Source: CAVVDY01 sp963815775 (lineage in GTDB: Bacteria; Acidobacteriota; Terriglobia; Terriglobales; Acidobacteriaceae). Taken from it: a stretch of DNA of 64,000 nt. This document shows positions 45,121 through 54,422 of this stretch, piece after piece; position 1 is the stretch's first letter; each line of letters opens with the position of its first letter. The stretch covers positions 372,001 through 436,000 of the forward strand of contig CAWFIB010000021.1 of NCBI GenBank assembly GCA_963815775.1. The letters are read 5' to 3'. The position numbers and the translations under genes are program-made. The notes under the pieces are model-generated. The model did no database searches. It was not told where the DNA came from and worked only from the letters and a program-made list of their open reading frames with translations.

Positions 45121-46005
45121 ATGGCTACCGCAATGCCAAAGACGACTGGCGTCAGCATCCAGAATGTGCTGATCGCCACTGACTTTTCCCGTGCTTCTTC
45201 GGAAATCCTGCACGCCGGCATGAACTTCTGTCATGCCTACGGGGCGCACACATACATACTTTATGTGCTTCCGCAAACCGAGTTTGCGCTGGCGGGATTC
45301 GAGGCCTATGCCGCTGCGCGCGATGTGGCGAAGCGCGACATGCAAAACCTTGACGACCAACTGCGCCAACAATATTCGCGGGAGCAGGGCAAGGACTACG
45401 AGCTTCTGATCAGCGAAGGCGACGTGGCCGACTCCATCCTCGCAACTGCTCGTGACAAGCACATCGATCTCATCATCGTGGGAACGCATGGCCGCAAGGG
45501 TCTCAGCAAGGCCCTGCTTGGATCCGTGGCGGAGAGCATCTTTCGCCACTCCGAGATACCGGTCCTCACCGTCGGGCCGCAGGCTCGGCATCTGCATCCC
45601 TCCGGCCCCAGGCGGCTGCTGGTTCCCGTGGACTTCACCGCTGCGTCGCAGCACTCGGCCAGGTATGCCTGTGCTCTGGCACGTGAGCACCACGCAGACC
45701 TAGTGCTGATCCATGCCATCGAAGACGCAAAAGGTGGAGCGATGGCCGACCTGGAGTGCCTGAAGCACACCGTGGAGCAGAGCCTGGAGGAGTTGGTCCA
45801 GTGCGAGGTGAAGCCAGGTCAGGTCCAGTTCATCGCTCGACTGGGAAGGGCCGTGCCCACGGTCCTCGACGCCGCTTCAGAGTTTGAGGCTGACATGATG
45901 GTCGTTGGCGTGCACACCTATCCGGGCTTGCTCGATCACCTTCGCTCGCAGACGGCCTACGATCTGGTACGGCAGGCGCCGTGCCCGGTGCTGACGGTGC
46001 GATAG
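45121..46005 (+). CDS. tandem-domain universal stress protein
   Basis: A 294-residue cytoplasmic protein with two UspA domains. Domain 1 (about 12-155) starts NVLIATDFSRASSEIL and has the ATP-binding pattern VGTHGRKGLSKALLGSVAESIFRHSEIPVL. Domain 2 (about 165-294) begins RLLVPVDFTAASQHSARYA and ends TAYDLVRQAPCPVLTVR, with a weaker glycine motif. The first domain probably binds ATP, and the second may not. Such proteins aid survival under stress or starvation. A CRP/FNR-like site lies upstream. Confidence 0.92.
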   Translation: MATAMPKTTGVSIQNVLIATDFSRASSEILHAGMNFCHAYGAHTYILYVLPQTEFALAGFEAYAAARDVAKRDMQNLDDQLRQQYSREQGKDYELLISEGDVADSILATARDKHIDLIIVGTHGRKGLSKALLGSVAESIFRHSEIPVLTVGPQARHLHPSGPRRLLVPVDFTAASQHSARYACALAREHHADLVLIHAIEDAKGGAMADLECLKHTVEQSLEELVQCEVKPGQVQFIARLGRAVPTVLDAASEFEADMMVVGVHTYPGLLDHLRSQTAYDLVRQAPCPVLTVR

Positions 46006-46140
46006 CAAGAGCACGGTGAAGGTGTTTCTCGGAGGCACGGCCTGACCGCCGCGCCTCTCATCCAGCCCAAGAATCCGCTTGCCAAATTCGCACACCTGCT
46101 CCCCATGAGGTAAAGTTCTACTCACTTAGCAGGAGGAGAG

Positions 46141-46797
46141 ATGCGTAGCTTCCACTGTCTGGCCATGTTGTTCCTGTCCGCGATTTGCACTTCATTTCTT
46201 ACAGCAAGCCCACTGCCACAGACCCCTCCCGCGGCTCCGGCCCAACAGAGCGGTTCGCAAGAACAGTCAGCGCAGTCCTCCGACGAAACCCTCAGCCCGG
46301 AGAGCGAGGCACGGCTCATCAACGAAGTACGGCACAAACTCGTCATGCTGCCTTACTACAGCGTCTTCGATAACCTCGAATTTTCCATCGATGGCCGGAC
46401 CGTGATCCTCACTGGGCAGGTGGTGCAGGCAGTGACCAAGTCGGGCGCCGAAGATGGAGTGAAGCACATTGAGGGCGTAGACAAGGTAGTCAACAAGATC
46501 GAGATCCTGCCGCCGAGCAATATGGACGACCGTATCCGACGCGAGGTCTATAACTCCATCTACAGCTTCGGGCCATTGTTCAAGTATGGCAACATGGCCG
46601 TCCCCCCGATCCACATCATCGTCAGGAATGCCCACATTACTCTCGATGGAGTGGTCGATTCGGAGTCCGATAAGAACTACGCTGGAGTGCGAGCCAGCCA
46701 GGTTCCCGGGACCTTCGGGGTTATCAACAATCTGCGCGTTATCAAGAGCGATAGCGGCAAGGACGACAAGAACAACAAGAAGAAGAAGAAGAAATAA
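46141..46797 (+). CDS. secreted BON-domain protein with poly-lysine tail
   Basis: A 218-residue exported protein (signal peptide to about residue 21). Two BON domains follow: LINEVRHKLVMLPYYSVFDNLEF with VILTGQVVQ, and IRREVYNSIY with ITLDGVVDSESDKNYAG. BON domains bind phospholipid and stabilise envelopes, as in OsmY. The protein ends in a run of Lys (KNNKKKKKK) likely to contact anionic lipids or nucleic acid. A GGAGGAG ribosome-binding site precedes the ATG. It converges on the CPBP protease gene. Confidence 0.86.
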   Translation: MRSFHCLAMLFLSAICTSFLTASPLPQTPPAAPAQQSGSQEQSAQSSDETLSPESEARLINEVRHKLVMLPYYSVFDNLEFSIDGRTVILTGQVVQAVTKSGAEDGVKHIEGVDKVVNKIEILPPSNMDDRIRREVYNSIYSFGPLFKYGNMAVPPIHIIVRNAHITLDGVVDSESDKNYAGVRASQVPGTFGVINNLRVIKSDSGKDDKNNKKKKKK

Positions 46798-46813
46798 TTT
46801 CCGGTACGGCGGC

Positions 46814-47494
46814 TCAGTGCGGCAGCAGGAAGCCCGCGCCATCGGCGATCCAGTGGGCGAGGATGTTGGCCCATAAGTTCCGCCGCCAAAGGTACAGGAG
46901 CGTCAGCAACACCCCGCCGTAGCCTGCGACGATGAGCTGCGCCCACCCCCAACTGCTGAGATGGGCAATGGTGAATGCCGCCCAGGAAAGAACGCCGGCA
47001 ACCCACCGACTCTTTGTAAGCTCCAGCAGGCGTTCAATAGGATAGCCCCGAAACAGGAGTTCCTCTACAACGGCCGCTCTCGTCACCAACAGGAACCTGT
47101 ACCAGAATGGCGTCGCCAGGAGACTGCCCATGACCTTGGTATTCATCTGTATATGGAGTGCCGGGAAGATGACGTTGTAGATGGTTACGACACCGGCGAC
47201 CATCAGAACTCCGACAATGAGCGCCAAGACAATGTCGTGAATACGAGGACGCTTGAGGCCAATGGAACTCAGGCGACGCTTCTCGACAATCACAACGTAG
47301 AGGAGCATCAGCAGGGCAGCGATCCACCAGAGGACCTCGTGCCCCACCAGATGGCTCTTGCCGAATAAGCGATCGCCCCACGTGCCCAGCGGAAGCTGTG
47401 GCAGAACAAAACTCAGCACCAGACCGACGATTGCCAACTTGCGAGAGGGTTTCGTAGTAACTGGCTGCGGTTGCGATAGCGAAGGCTCGCTCAT
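46814..47494 (-). CDS. CPBP-family intramembrane metalloprotease
   Basis: A 226-residue membrane protein with about six helices and the three CPBP motifs: VEELLFRGYPIERL (EExxxR), FTIAHLSSWG (FxxxH) and ILAHWIADG (HxxxD/N). Relatives include CaaX proteases such as Rce1 and bacterial proteins for bacteriocin immunity. The target here is unknown. The gene is divergent from the following ABC exporter gene. Confidence 0.88.
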   Translation of the reverse strand: MSEPSLSQPQPVTTKPSRKLAIVGLVLSFVLPQLPLGTWGDRLFGKSHLVGHEVLWWIAALLMLLYVVIVEKRRLSSIGLKRPRIHDIVLALIVGVLMVAGVVTIYNVIFPALHIQMNTKVMGSLLATPFWYRFLLVTRAAVVEELLFRGYPIERLLELTKSRWVAGVLSWAAFTIAHLSSWGWAQLIVAGYGGVLLTLLYLWRRNLWANILAHWIADGAGFLLPH

Positions 47495-47621
47495 AGTTGC
47501 TTCTGGCCGGAATAGGGTGCGGCTTTCGCGGCGACCATCCTCTCACGATCCAGCTTTTCCATCCTCTCACTGCTCCGTCTCGTCTATATCTACGCAGCCG
47601 CTAGAATATTGTTCTGGGGAA

Positions 47622-49568
47622 ATGGCTTCCATTCACGAAGAAGAGATCTTAGGTAAGGCGTACGACGGCCGGCTGATGAAGAGGCTGCTGGGGTACCTGC
47701 GGCCATACCGCTGGCAGGTGGTCGGCGCCCTTGTCGCGATCGTGCTGAAAGCTGCTGCTGATGTCGTCGGTCCCTACCTGACCAAGGTTGCCGTCGACAA
47801 GTACCTTGCCAGCCATACGGAAGCACACTCGCTTCTCGACCCGATTCTCAGCAACAATCCGATGCGTGGCATTGCGCAGATTGCAGCAATGTATGTCGGA
47901 ATCCTGCTGTTCAGCTTCGTGCTGGAGTTCGTGCAGACCTACGTCATGCAGTGGGCCGGGCAAAAGGTGATGTTTGACCTGCGCAGCCAGATCTTCCGCC
48001 ATCTGCAGAAGCTGCACGTCGCGTTTTACGATCGCAACCCTGTGGGGCGGCTGGTGACCCGCGTGACCACCGATGTGGACGCGTTGAACGAGATGTTTAC
48101 CGCAGGCGTGGTCGCCATCTTCGAAGACATTTTCGTGCTCATCGGGATCGTGGTGATCATGCTCAACATGAGCTGGCGGCTCGCCTTGATCACCTTCGCC
48201 GTGTTGCCGGTCATCTTCTTTGCGACCAGCCTGTTCCGCAAAGCGGTGCGGGACAGCTATCGCCGTATTCGTGTCGCCATAGCGCGCATTAATGCGTATC
48301 TGCAGGAGCACGTCACTGGCATCGTCGTGCTGCAATTGTTCAACCGCGAGAAGAGGTCCTACGAGCGCTTTGAGGACATCAACCGGGTGCACATGGACGC
48401 TTATAAAGATGCGATCATGGCGCACGCGATCTACTACCCGGTGGTGGAAGTACTTTCCGCTTTTGCAATCGCCAGTGTGATCTGGTTTGGCGGCGGGCAA
48501 GTGATCCGGCAGATGGCCACGCTGGGTGTTCTGGTGGCATTCATTCAGTACGCGCAGCGCTTCTTCCGGCCGATTCAGGACCTCAGCGAAAAATACAACA
48601 TTCTGCAATCCGCCATGGCTTCCAGCGAACGAGTCTTCAAGCTGCTCGACACGCCGGCGGAAATCGTTACGCCTGTTCACCCCCAGGCACCCGAGGGCCC
48701 CGGACGTATCGAGTTCGATCATGTCTGGTTTGCTTACCGAACCATGGCGCAGGCAGCCGAGGAGGCGGCAAACAAGGGCGAAAAGCTGAAGCCAGTCGCC
48801 TCCGGCAGCCAGGACGAATTTGACTGGGTGTTGCGCGATGTATCCTTCACCATCGAGCCAGGCGAGACGGCTGCATTTGTCGGACACACCGGCGCAGGCA
48901 AGACCACCATTATCTCGCTGCTGCTGCGGTTCTACGATGTGCAACGGGGAGCGGTCCGCATTGACGGCGTCGATGTTCGGGATATGGACCTGGCCGACTT
49001 GCGCCGTCGCTTCGGAGTGGTGCTACAGGATCCATTTCTCTTCTCGGGAACGCTGGCGGACAACATTCGGCTCGGCTCGCGGTGGATCGAAGACGAATCC
49101 ATCGAAAACGCGGCGGAGCAGGTGAACGTGGCTGATTTCATTCGCTCCCTCCCCGGCGGCTTTGCGGAAGAGGTGCGCGAGCGCGGCAGCACATTATCGA
49201 CCGGCCAGAAGCAGCTCATTTCCTTCGCACGCGCCCTGGCGCATGATCCCAGGATTCTCATCCTCGATGAAGCTACCTCCAGCGTCGACACCGAAACCGA
49301 GTTCCGCGTGCGCGAGGCGCTGACCCGCATGGTCGAAGGCCGCACCTCGATTGTGATCGCCCACCGCCTGAGCACCATTCAGCGTGCCGACAAGATTGTC
49401 GTTCTGCACAAAGGACGGGTGCGCGAGATCGGTTCGCATCAGCAGTTGCTGACACAGCGTGGAATCTACTGGAAGCTTTATCAGTTGCAGTACAAGGAAC
49501 AGGAAATTCCGGCCGGAGTCGCACTTGCCAGCACCGAGGTCTCCGGGGCGATGGCAGAGCATCCATAG
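47622..49568 (+). CDS. ABC exporter (multidrug/lipid type) with an insert in its ATPase domain
   Basis: A 648-residue half-transporter with six membrane helices in residues 1-340 and an ATPase domain. It has Walker A GHTGAGKTT, Q-loop VVLQDPFLFSGT, signature LSTGQKQLISFARAL (LSTGQ instead of LSGGQ), Walker B ILILDEATSSVDTETE and the switch His in VIAHRLSTI. After the A-loop Tyr in VWFAYR there is an inserted stretch of about 30 residues (TMAQAAEEAANKGEKLKPVA and onward) before WVLRDVSF. ATG 47622 fits the usual N-terminus; a longer frame from 47358 runs through the CPBP promoter region. It is distinct from the MsbA-like protein at 16416. Confidence 0.91.
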   Translation: MASIHEEEILGKAYDGRLMKRLLGYLRPYRWQVVGALVAIVLKAAADVVGPYLTKVAVDKYLASHTEAHSLLDPILSNNPMRGIAQIAAMYVGILLFSFVLEFVQTYVMQWAGQKVMFDLRSQIFRHLQKLHVAFYDRNPVGRLVTRVTTDVDALNEMFTAGVVAIFEDIFVLIGIVVIMLNMSWRLALITFAVLPVIFFATSLFRKAVRDSYRRIRVAIARINAYLQEHVTGIVVLQLFNREKRSYERFEDINRVHMDAYKDAIMAHAIYYPVVEVLSAFAIASVIWFGGGQVIRQMATLGVLVAFIQYAQRFFRPIQDLSEKYNILQSAMASSERVFKLLDTPAEIVTPVHPQAPEGPGRIEFDHVWFAYRTMAQAAEEAANKGEKLKPVASGSQDEFDWVLRDVSFTIEPGETAAFVGHTGAGKTTIISLLLRFYDVQRGAVRIDGVDVRDMDLADLRRRFGVVLQDPFLFSGTLADNIRLGSRWIEDESIENAAEQVNVADFIRSLPGGFAEEVRERGSTLSTGQKQLISFARALAHDPRILILDEATSSVDTETEFRVREALTRMVEGRTSIVIAHRLSTIQRADKIVVLHKGRVREIGSHQQLLTQRGIYWKLYQLQYKEQEIPAGVALASTEVSGAMAEHP

Positions 49569-49662
49569 GGTTGTAGCAGCGCTCGACTCACGCCTGATGG
49601 TCATGAGATCGAAGCGCGACTCCTGCCAAGAGCCGGGGTTATCATCTGCCCAGAGCATCGAC

Positions 49663-51321
49663 ATGCGTAACCTCTTTGCGCGCGTTTGTCTCGTGCCGCT
49701 AGCCTGCACCCTTGCGTACGGGCAGGCTGCGGAGACCATCTCACCAAAAGCCGCCGGCACCATTACGACAACCTCGCGCAACGTGGTTCTGGATGTCATT
49801 GTTACCGACAAGGACGGCACGCCGACTCACGGCCTGAAGGCGCAGGACTTCAGCATTCTGGAGAACGGCACGCTTCAGCAGGTAAAGGGTTTTGAAGAGC
49901 ACCGGCCCGACGCGCAATCCGCAAAGACACCAGTACCGGTAAATCTCCCAGCTGATACCTACACCAACTATGTGAGCAGCGACGAGCCGGGAGCGGTCAA
50001 CATCATCCTGTTTGACTTGCTGAATACGGACCGCCTGAGCTTGACCAGTGCGCGGCAGCAACTCCTGTCGTATTTGAAGGTGCTTCCCGAGAATACCCGC
50101 GTTGCCTTGTTCACCCTCGATGGTCAACTACATCTCATTCATGGCTTCACGGATGACACTCATGCGCTGATCGAGGCCGCACAACAGCTCTCTTCCTCTC
50201 CCCACCCGATGATGCGCAAGGCACGCGATGTCACCGAGGAATTGGTGCAGGCGAGGATGGTGCATCTTGACAAAGGTCCGGCGATGTACCAAGCGCTGTC
50301 GTCGTTCTTGTGGAGCGAATATGAGTCGAAGGTCGAGACTCGAACCCTCACCACGATGGAGGCGCTGAATCAGTTGGCACGCAGCATGGCCGTCGTTCCA
50401 GGCCGAAAGAACCTGATCTGGATCTCCGGAGGGCTTCCGTTTGATCCCATCAGTACAGATCCACAAATGCGGAAGACGGCTGCGCTGCTGGCGGCCACCG
50501 AGATTGCGGTGTACCCCATCGACGTGCGCGGTATTGCCTATCTGGGAGCAGACGGAGCCTCTCTCAGCCCCGACGTCTTTGGCCCACGGGGCGGCGACTA
50601 CGATAGCAGATCGGGCCAGCTTGAAGAACTGTCGCGGGTGCGGGAGACCATGATGAATATGGCGCACCTGACCGGCGGGCGCGCCTACTTCAACAACAAC
50701 GATGTGCCGGGACAGATTCAGGATGCCGTCCAGTCCAACTCGAGCTACTACACCCTGGCGTATCGTCCCGAAAACCAGAATTGGAATGGAGCATTCCGCA
50801 AAGTCACGGTCAAGCCCTTACCGCCTGGGCTCAAAGTGCAATGCCGTCCCGGGTACTACGCCGTCGCGGATCCGTTTGTGACTCCAGACGTTGATCGAGT
50901 CTTTTCCCTCGCGATGCAGCCTGACGTACCGCCTTCTACGGCCCTCATCATTCAGGCGCGTGTGCTGGCTCCCGATGTACCGGACAAGGCGGTACAGGTT
51001 GATTTCCTGATCGACGTGCACGATCTGGCTTTCTTGCAGTCTGCTGATCATCGCGAGCAGCCCGACATCATGTTTGTTTCTGCCGCGTGGGACAGTGAGG
51101 GAAAAGCCCAGGGAAGTGCCGTAGGAAACTATCGGCATATATTGCACCCCGCCGAGCTACAGGTCCTCATGAAAACCGGTTTGCGCCTGCAACAGCAATT
51201 GCCGCTCAAGCCGGGCAGCTATCAATTGAAGGTAGGCATTGTCGATCGTCTTTCCGGCAAGATCGGCACCATCGACGTTCCCTTGGCAATCAAATCGAAG
51301 GTAGCGGCTAAAGTAAGATAG
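49663..51321 (+). CDS. secreted VWFA-related protein (acidobacterial type)
   Basis: A 552-residue exported protein. After the signal peptide (MRNLFARVCLVPLACTLAYG) comes a beta-rich leader (VVLDVIVTDKDGTPTHGLKAQDFSILENG). A von Willebrand A-like domain follows at about residues 105-345. This layout matches TIGR03436, described from Acidobacteria. At the MIDAS position the sequence is ILFDLLNTDRLS, so the DxSxS metal motif is not canonical. The last 170 residues form further beta domains. ATG 49663 is chosen because the signal peptide starts there. Its role is unknown, probably in surface or periplasmic adhesion. Confidence 0.85.
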   Translation: MRNLFARVCLVPLACTLAYGQAAETISPKAAGTITTTSRNVVLDVIVTDKDGTPTHGLKAQDFSILENGTLQQVKGFEEHRPDAQSAKTPVPVNLPADTYTNYVSSDEPGAVNIILFDLLNTDRLSLTSARQQLLSYLKVLPENTRVALFTLDGQLHLIHGFTDDTHALIEAAQQLSSSPHPMMRKARDVTEELVQARMVHLDKGPAMYQALSSFLWSEYESKVETRTLTTMEALNQLARSMAVVPGRKNLIWISGGLPFDPISTDPQMRKTAALLAATEIAVYPIDVRGIAYLGADGASLSPDVFGPRGGDYDSRSGQLEELSRVRETMMNMAHLTGGRAYFNNNDVPGQIQDAVQSNSSYYTLAYRPENQNWNGAFRKVTVKPLPPGLKVQCRPGYYAVADPFVTPDVDRVFSLAMQPDVPPSTALIIQARVLAPDVPDKAVQVDFLIDVHDLAFLQSADHREQPDIMFVSAAWDSEGKAQGSAVGNYRHILHPAELQVLMKTGLRLQQQLPLKPGSYQLKVGIVDRLSGKIGTIDVPLAIKSKVAAKVR

Positions 51322-51408
51322 CGGCGAAATAAGGTTGCGTGGCCGGTACGGCCAGACCGCTTGCCGGGTACGGTTCCCAGTACCCGGCCCACATCCATCC
51401 CTTCCCAG

Positions 51409-53475
51409 CTACTGCTCGATTGCGTTGATGACTGGCTGAGCATTGGTCGTCATGATGACGGTCCTCTGCGGAGACAGTGAGGCGATGATGTATCCGATGC
51501 CGATCTGGTTGTTGTTGGCATCAAGGATTGGGAAGCGTCCGCAAGTGTTGAACGTCGTTCCGGTATTCGTGCAGGAGCTTGACTCCACGGTGTAAGTCGC
51601 GTTGAACGTCAGCCCCATCATGGGGCCACCCGGACCGCTGGTGTCGTAGGTCCCGGTCAAGTGTCCTGGTGTCTTGCCGTCCGCATTGAAGCTGTCAACC
51701 TCGACGGTTTCCGCCGCCACCGCCGGAGCGATGATCGAGCCTCCGGAGTTGGCGTTGACAAGGGACGCATTATTCATCTGCGGAGGCCGTTGCTGTTCCA
51801 TCTCTCCATAAGTAACGCTGGCGTCCGTTCCCAGGTAGTAGCCGCGGTCCGTATTCGCAATATAGAGGATGGGTGCCGTATCCAAACCGGTGAAGGTAGT
51901 ACGCCCATTGGCGGTGACCGAGTAAGTGCCCGAAGGCTTGTTCTGAGTGAGGGTTCCGCCACTGTTGTCATCGAGGGTCGCCCAGAAATTACCCTGGCCA
52001 TCGAATGAGAACAGGCCCAATGCCGCCTCCGAAACCGGCGTACCATTCGGCGAGGGCGCCGCGGTAAGTTCGGTTATGCCGTTGCCGTTGAGGATCGCGT
52101 TGTCGATATGCAGGAAGGTGGTCTGCTTAACCATCGTGTACAGAATGAGAGGGGCCGAGGTCGTGACCGGATTGGTGCCAATAATCACGAAGTCTGCACT
52201 GTCGATGAAATAGGTAGAGTATTGAGTCGTGGTGGAGCCCGCGGTGAGAGACATGCTTCCCCGTCCTGTGGTCGAGTCAGGAAGCGTGAAATTGCCGGTG
52301 AAAGCGGTGCTGTTGCTCACCGCGCCGTGATCGTTGGAATCGAGCACCCCGCTTCCCACGGACGCGCTGGTTCCCGCTGAGTTTGGCTGGAGATCTAACC
52401 CGCCTACGGCACCGTATCGATTGTCCGAAGAGTCAGCCCCGTATCCCCCGAATACCCAATTGCCCTTCAGATTTGTGAGGTCCGTGACTACATTCGTCTG
52501 GCTTGCCAGAAGGCCGCTGCCGTACTGCGTGGTCTGGCCGTCGCCGTTTTCGATGAAGGAGAAGTAGCCGGAAATCGTGCTGGCAATCTGGTAGGTTCCG
52601 GAACCGGCGGAGCCGTTATGCCCGAAACTCAGCGACATGGTGCCGTGGCCGTTATCGTCGACGGTGTAGGTTCCGGTCACAGAAACACCGGTACTCGTAC
52701 CGCTCGTGGCCATGATGTCGGTTACGCCGCTGGTGACGTTCCCCATGCCATCGGAGACCAAACTGCCGGCCTGCAATACCAACTTGCCATTATTGAATCC
52801 GCGGAAGAAGAAGACGTAACTACCACTGAAGCGGGCGTTGGAGCCCCCAACCGTCAGCTCCAGCGCCTGTTGCACCATGACCGGAGGGGTTTCGCCGTCC
52901 GCAACCTGCACGGTAAAGTTGGAAGTCCCCTTGGCTTTCGGTGTTCCATAGATCACGCCGAAGCTCGGGTCAAGCTTGAGGCCGTCCGGGAGCGAGCCGG
53001 ACACTACCGACCAGGTGTAAGGCTGAGATCCGCCATCTGCCTTGATGGCGACCTGATAGGGCACGTTGACTGACGCCAGTTTCAGACTTTTCGTGGTAAT
53101 GCTCAGCGCATTATTTACCTTGAGCGTGAGCGCAGCTGTTGCCACCGCCGGCGTTGGCGTCTGAGAATCCGTTACCTGAACCGTTATGTCCGACGAGCTC
53201 GTCGACGTAGCCGTGCCGCTGAAAACGCCGCTGGTGCTCATGGTGATGCCGGAGGGCAAGCTGCCGCTGATGATCGCCCAACTGTACGGCCCCAGGCCGC
53301 CCTTGGGCGTAAGCGTCGTGCTATAGCTCTTATTAATAATCGCGACGGGTAGAGAGCTATTAGCAACGCTCAGCGGCATGACCGTTATCGGAACAGTGCC
53401 TTTGCCGCATCCTGAAAGTCCCACCGCCAAACACCCGGCGGCCACCACGAGAAACACAGCTTTTTGCAAATTCAT
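51409..53475 (-). CDS. large surface lipoprotein with putative Ig domains
   Basis: A 688-residue lipoprotein, lipobox GLSGCGKG. Two cadherin/Ig-like repeats of the putative-Ig type follow. Each contains a GxxPYxWxxxSGSLPxG motif: GLGPYSWAIISGSLPSGITM, then SQPYTWSVVSGSLPDGLKL. Most of the rest is beta-rich repeats of about 90-110 residues, with YVFFFRGF, GTYTVDDNGHGTMSL and YSVTANGRTT-like units. This family is common in soil Acidobacteria. It is probably displayed on the outer membrane; function is unknown. ATG 53475 is chosen to start at the signal peptide. Confidence 0.83.
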   Translation of the reverse strand: MNLQKAVFLVVAAGCLAVGLSGCGKGTVPITVMPLSVANSSLPVAIINKSYSTTLTPKGGLGPYSWAIISGSLPSGITMSTSGVFSGTATSTSSSDITVQVTDSQTPTPAVATAALTLKVNNALSITTKSLKLASVNVPYQVAIKADGGSQPYTWSVVSGSLPDGLKLDPSFGVIYGTPKAKGTSNFTVQVADGETPPVMVQQALELTVGGSNARFSGSYVFFFRGFNNGKLVLQAGSLVSDGMGNVTSGVTDIMATSGTSTGVSVTGTYTVDDNGHGTMSLSFGHNGSAGSGTYQIASTISGYFSFIENGDGQTTQYGSGLLASQTNVVTDLTNLKGNWVFGGYGADSSDNRYGAVGGLDLQPNSAGTSASVGSGVLDSNDHGAVSNSTAFTGNFTLPDSTTGRGSMSLTAGSTTTQYSTYFIDSADFVIIGTNPVTTSAPLILYTMVKQTTFLHIDNAILNGNGITELTAAPSPNGTPVSEAALGLFSFDGQGNFWATLDDNSGGTLTQNKPSGTYSVTANGRTTFTGLDTAPILYIANTDRGYYLGTDASVTYGEMEQQRPPQMNNASLVNANSGGSIIAPAVAAETVEVDSFNADGKTPGHLTGTYDTSGPGGPMMGLTFNATYTVESSSCTNTGTTFNTCGRFPILDANNNQIGIGYIIASLSPQRTVIMTTNAQPVINAIEQ

Positions 53476-53747
53476 GGGATTCCCAACTGCATTCAGTTGC
53501 CCAAGACACAGGCAACGATATGGCAGTGCTCCAACTGGCGAAAAGGCCACGCTAGCTGGAAGAACTGCTGGAATCAGAGTATCGCAGAAAGACGGCGGAA
53601 TGTCATAGCGCCTGGCGAGAAACCGTGGCGGGAGAAGCCCAAAACGGCATTGGAGGGGGGCGGTAATGCCGATCCGGCGCTTTCGTTTCTGTATCGCCGG
53701 TCATATTTAGTGCCCGGATGGGAATTTGTGCCGATCACTGCGACAAT

Positions 53748-54422
53748 ATGCGCATGAAGCTCGGCATCCTCCGGTCACGCTTGGGGTGGTTCGTTTTGAT
53801 ATGTCTGGTGACGGTGGCTGTCCAGTGGACGGCTTCGCACCAGCGAAAGACCAGCCCGCCTTATACCGGGGACCTTTCAATCTTTGATTCGCCGGGCCGC
53901 GAACAGCGGCTGCACATCGATCAGGTCATGGATGCACTTGCGATTGCGCCTGGCAAGAACGTTGCTGACATCGGAGCAGGCTCGGGCTGGTTCACAGTAC
54001 ATGCTGCAAAGGAAGTCGTCCCCGGTGGCACGGTGTATGCGGTCGACATAAGTCCCGAGGCAATCAAATACATCAATGAGCGGATCACCCGGGACAAGAT
54101 GCCCCATATAAGGACGATCCTCAGTAAGCCGGACAACCCGCTGCTTCCTTCCGCCAGCGTTGACGCCGTCCTTCTGCTGAAGACCTATCATGAAGTTGCC
54201 GACCCGGTCGCGCTGATGCGCAATTTGCGGCCGGCATTGCGCCCCGGGGCTCGGATTGGAATCATCGACCGGAATGGCGACGGAGCCAATCATGGCGTCG
54301 AAAAAAGTGTCGTAGAGACGGAGATGCGAAAGGCAGGCTACGAACTGAAAGATGAGAAGGACAGCCTGGTGAAGGACGACAACATGGACTACTTCCTGAT
54401 CTTCACCGAGTCCCCTCACTAG
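53748..54422 (+). CDS. membrane-anchored or secreted class I SAM methyltransferase
   Basis: A 224-residue protein with an N-terminal hydrophobic helix (GWFVLICLVTVAVQW), then a class I methyltransferase domain: VADIGAGSGWFTVHAA (SAM glycine loop), VYAVDISPEAI, a later ASVDAVLLLKTYHEV and RPGARIGIIDRNG. The helix would put the enzyme in the periplasm or on the membrane, which is unusual because SAM is cytosolic. The start may be ATG 53718, 53748 or 53754. Its 3' end overlaps the convergent DUF4105 gene by 20 bp. Confidence 0.83.
   Translation: MRMKLGILRSRLGWFVLICLVTVAVQWTASHQRKTSPPYTGDLSIFDSPGREQRLHIDQVMDALAIAPGKNVADIGAGSGWFTVHAAKEVVPGGTVYAVDISPEAIKYINERITRDKMPHIRTILSKPDNPLLPSASVDAVLLLKTYHEVADPVALMRNLRPALRPGARIGIIDRNGDGANHGVEKSVVETEMRKAGYELKDEKDSLVKDDNMDYFLIFTESPH

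Noticed and set aside
47649..48944. A 431-residue open frame opposite the ABC exporter at 47622
   Set aside because: The sense strand carries every ABC motif; the antisense product has no family features and is rich in His and Gln from reversed codons.
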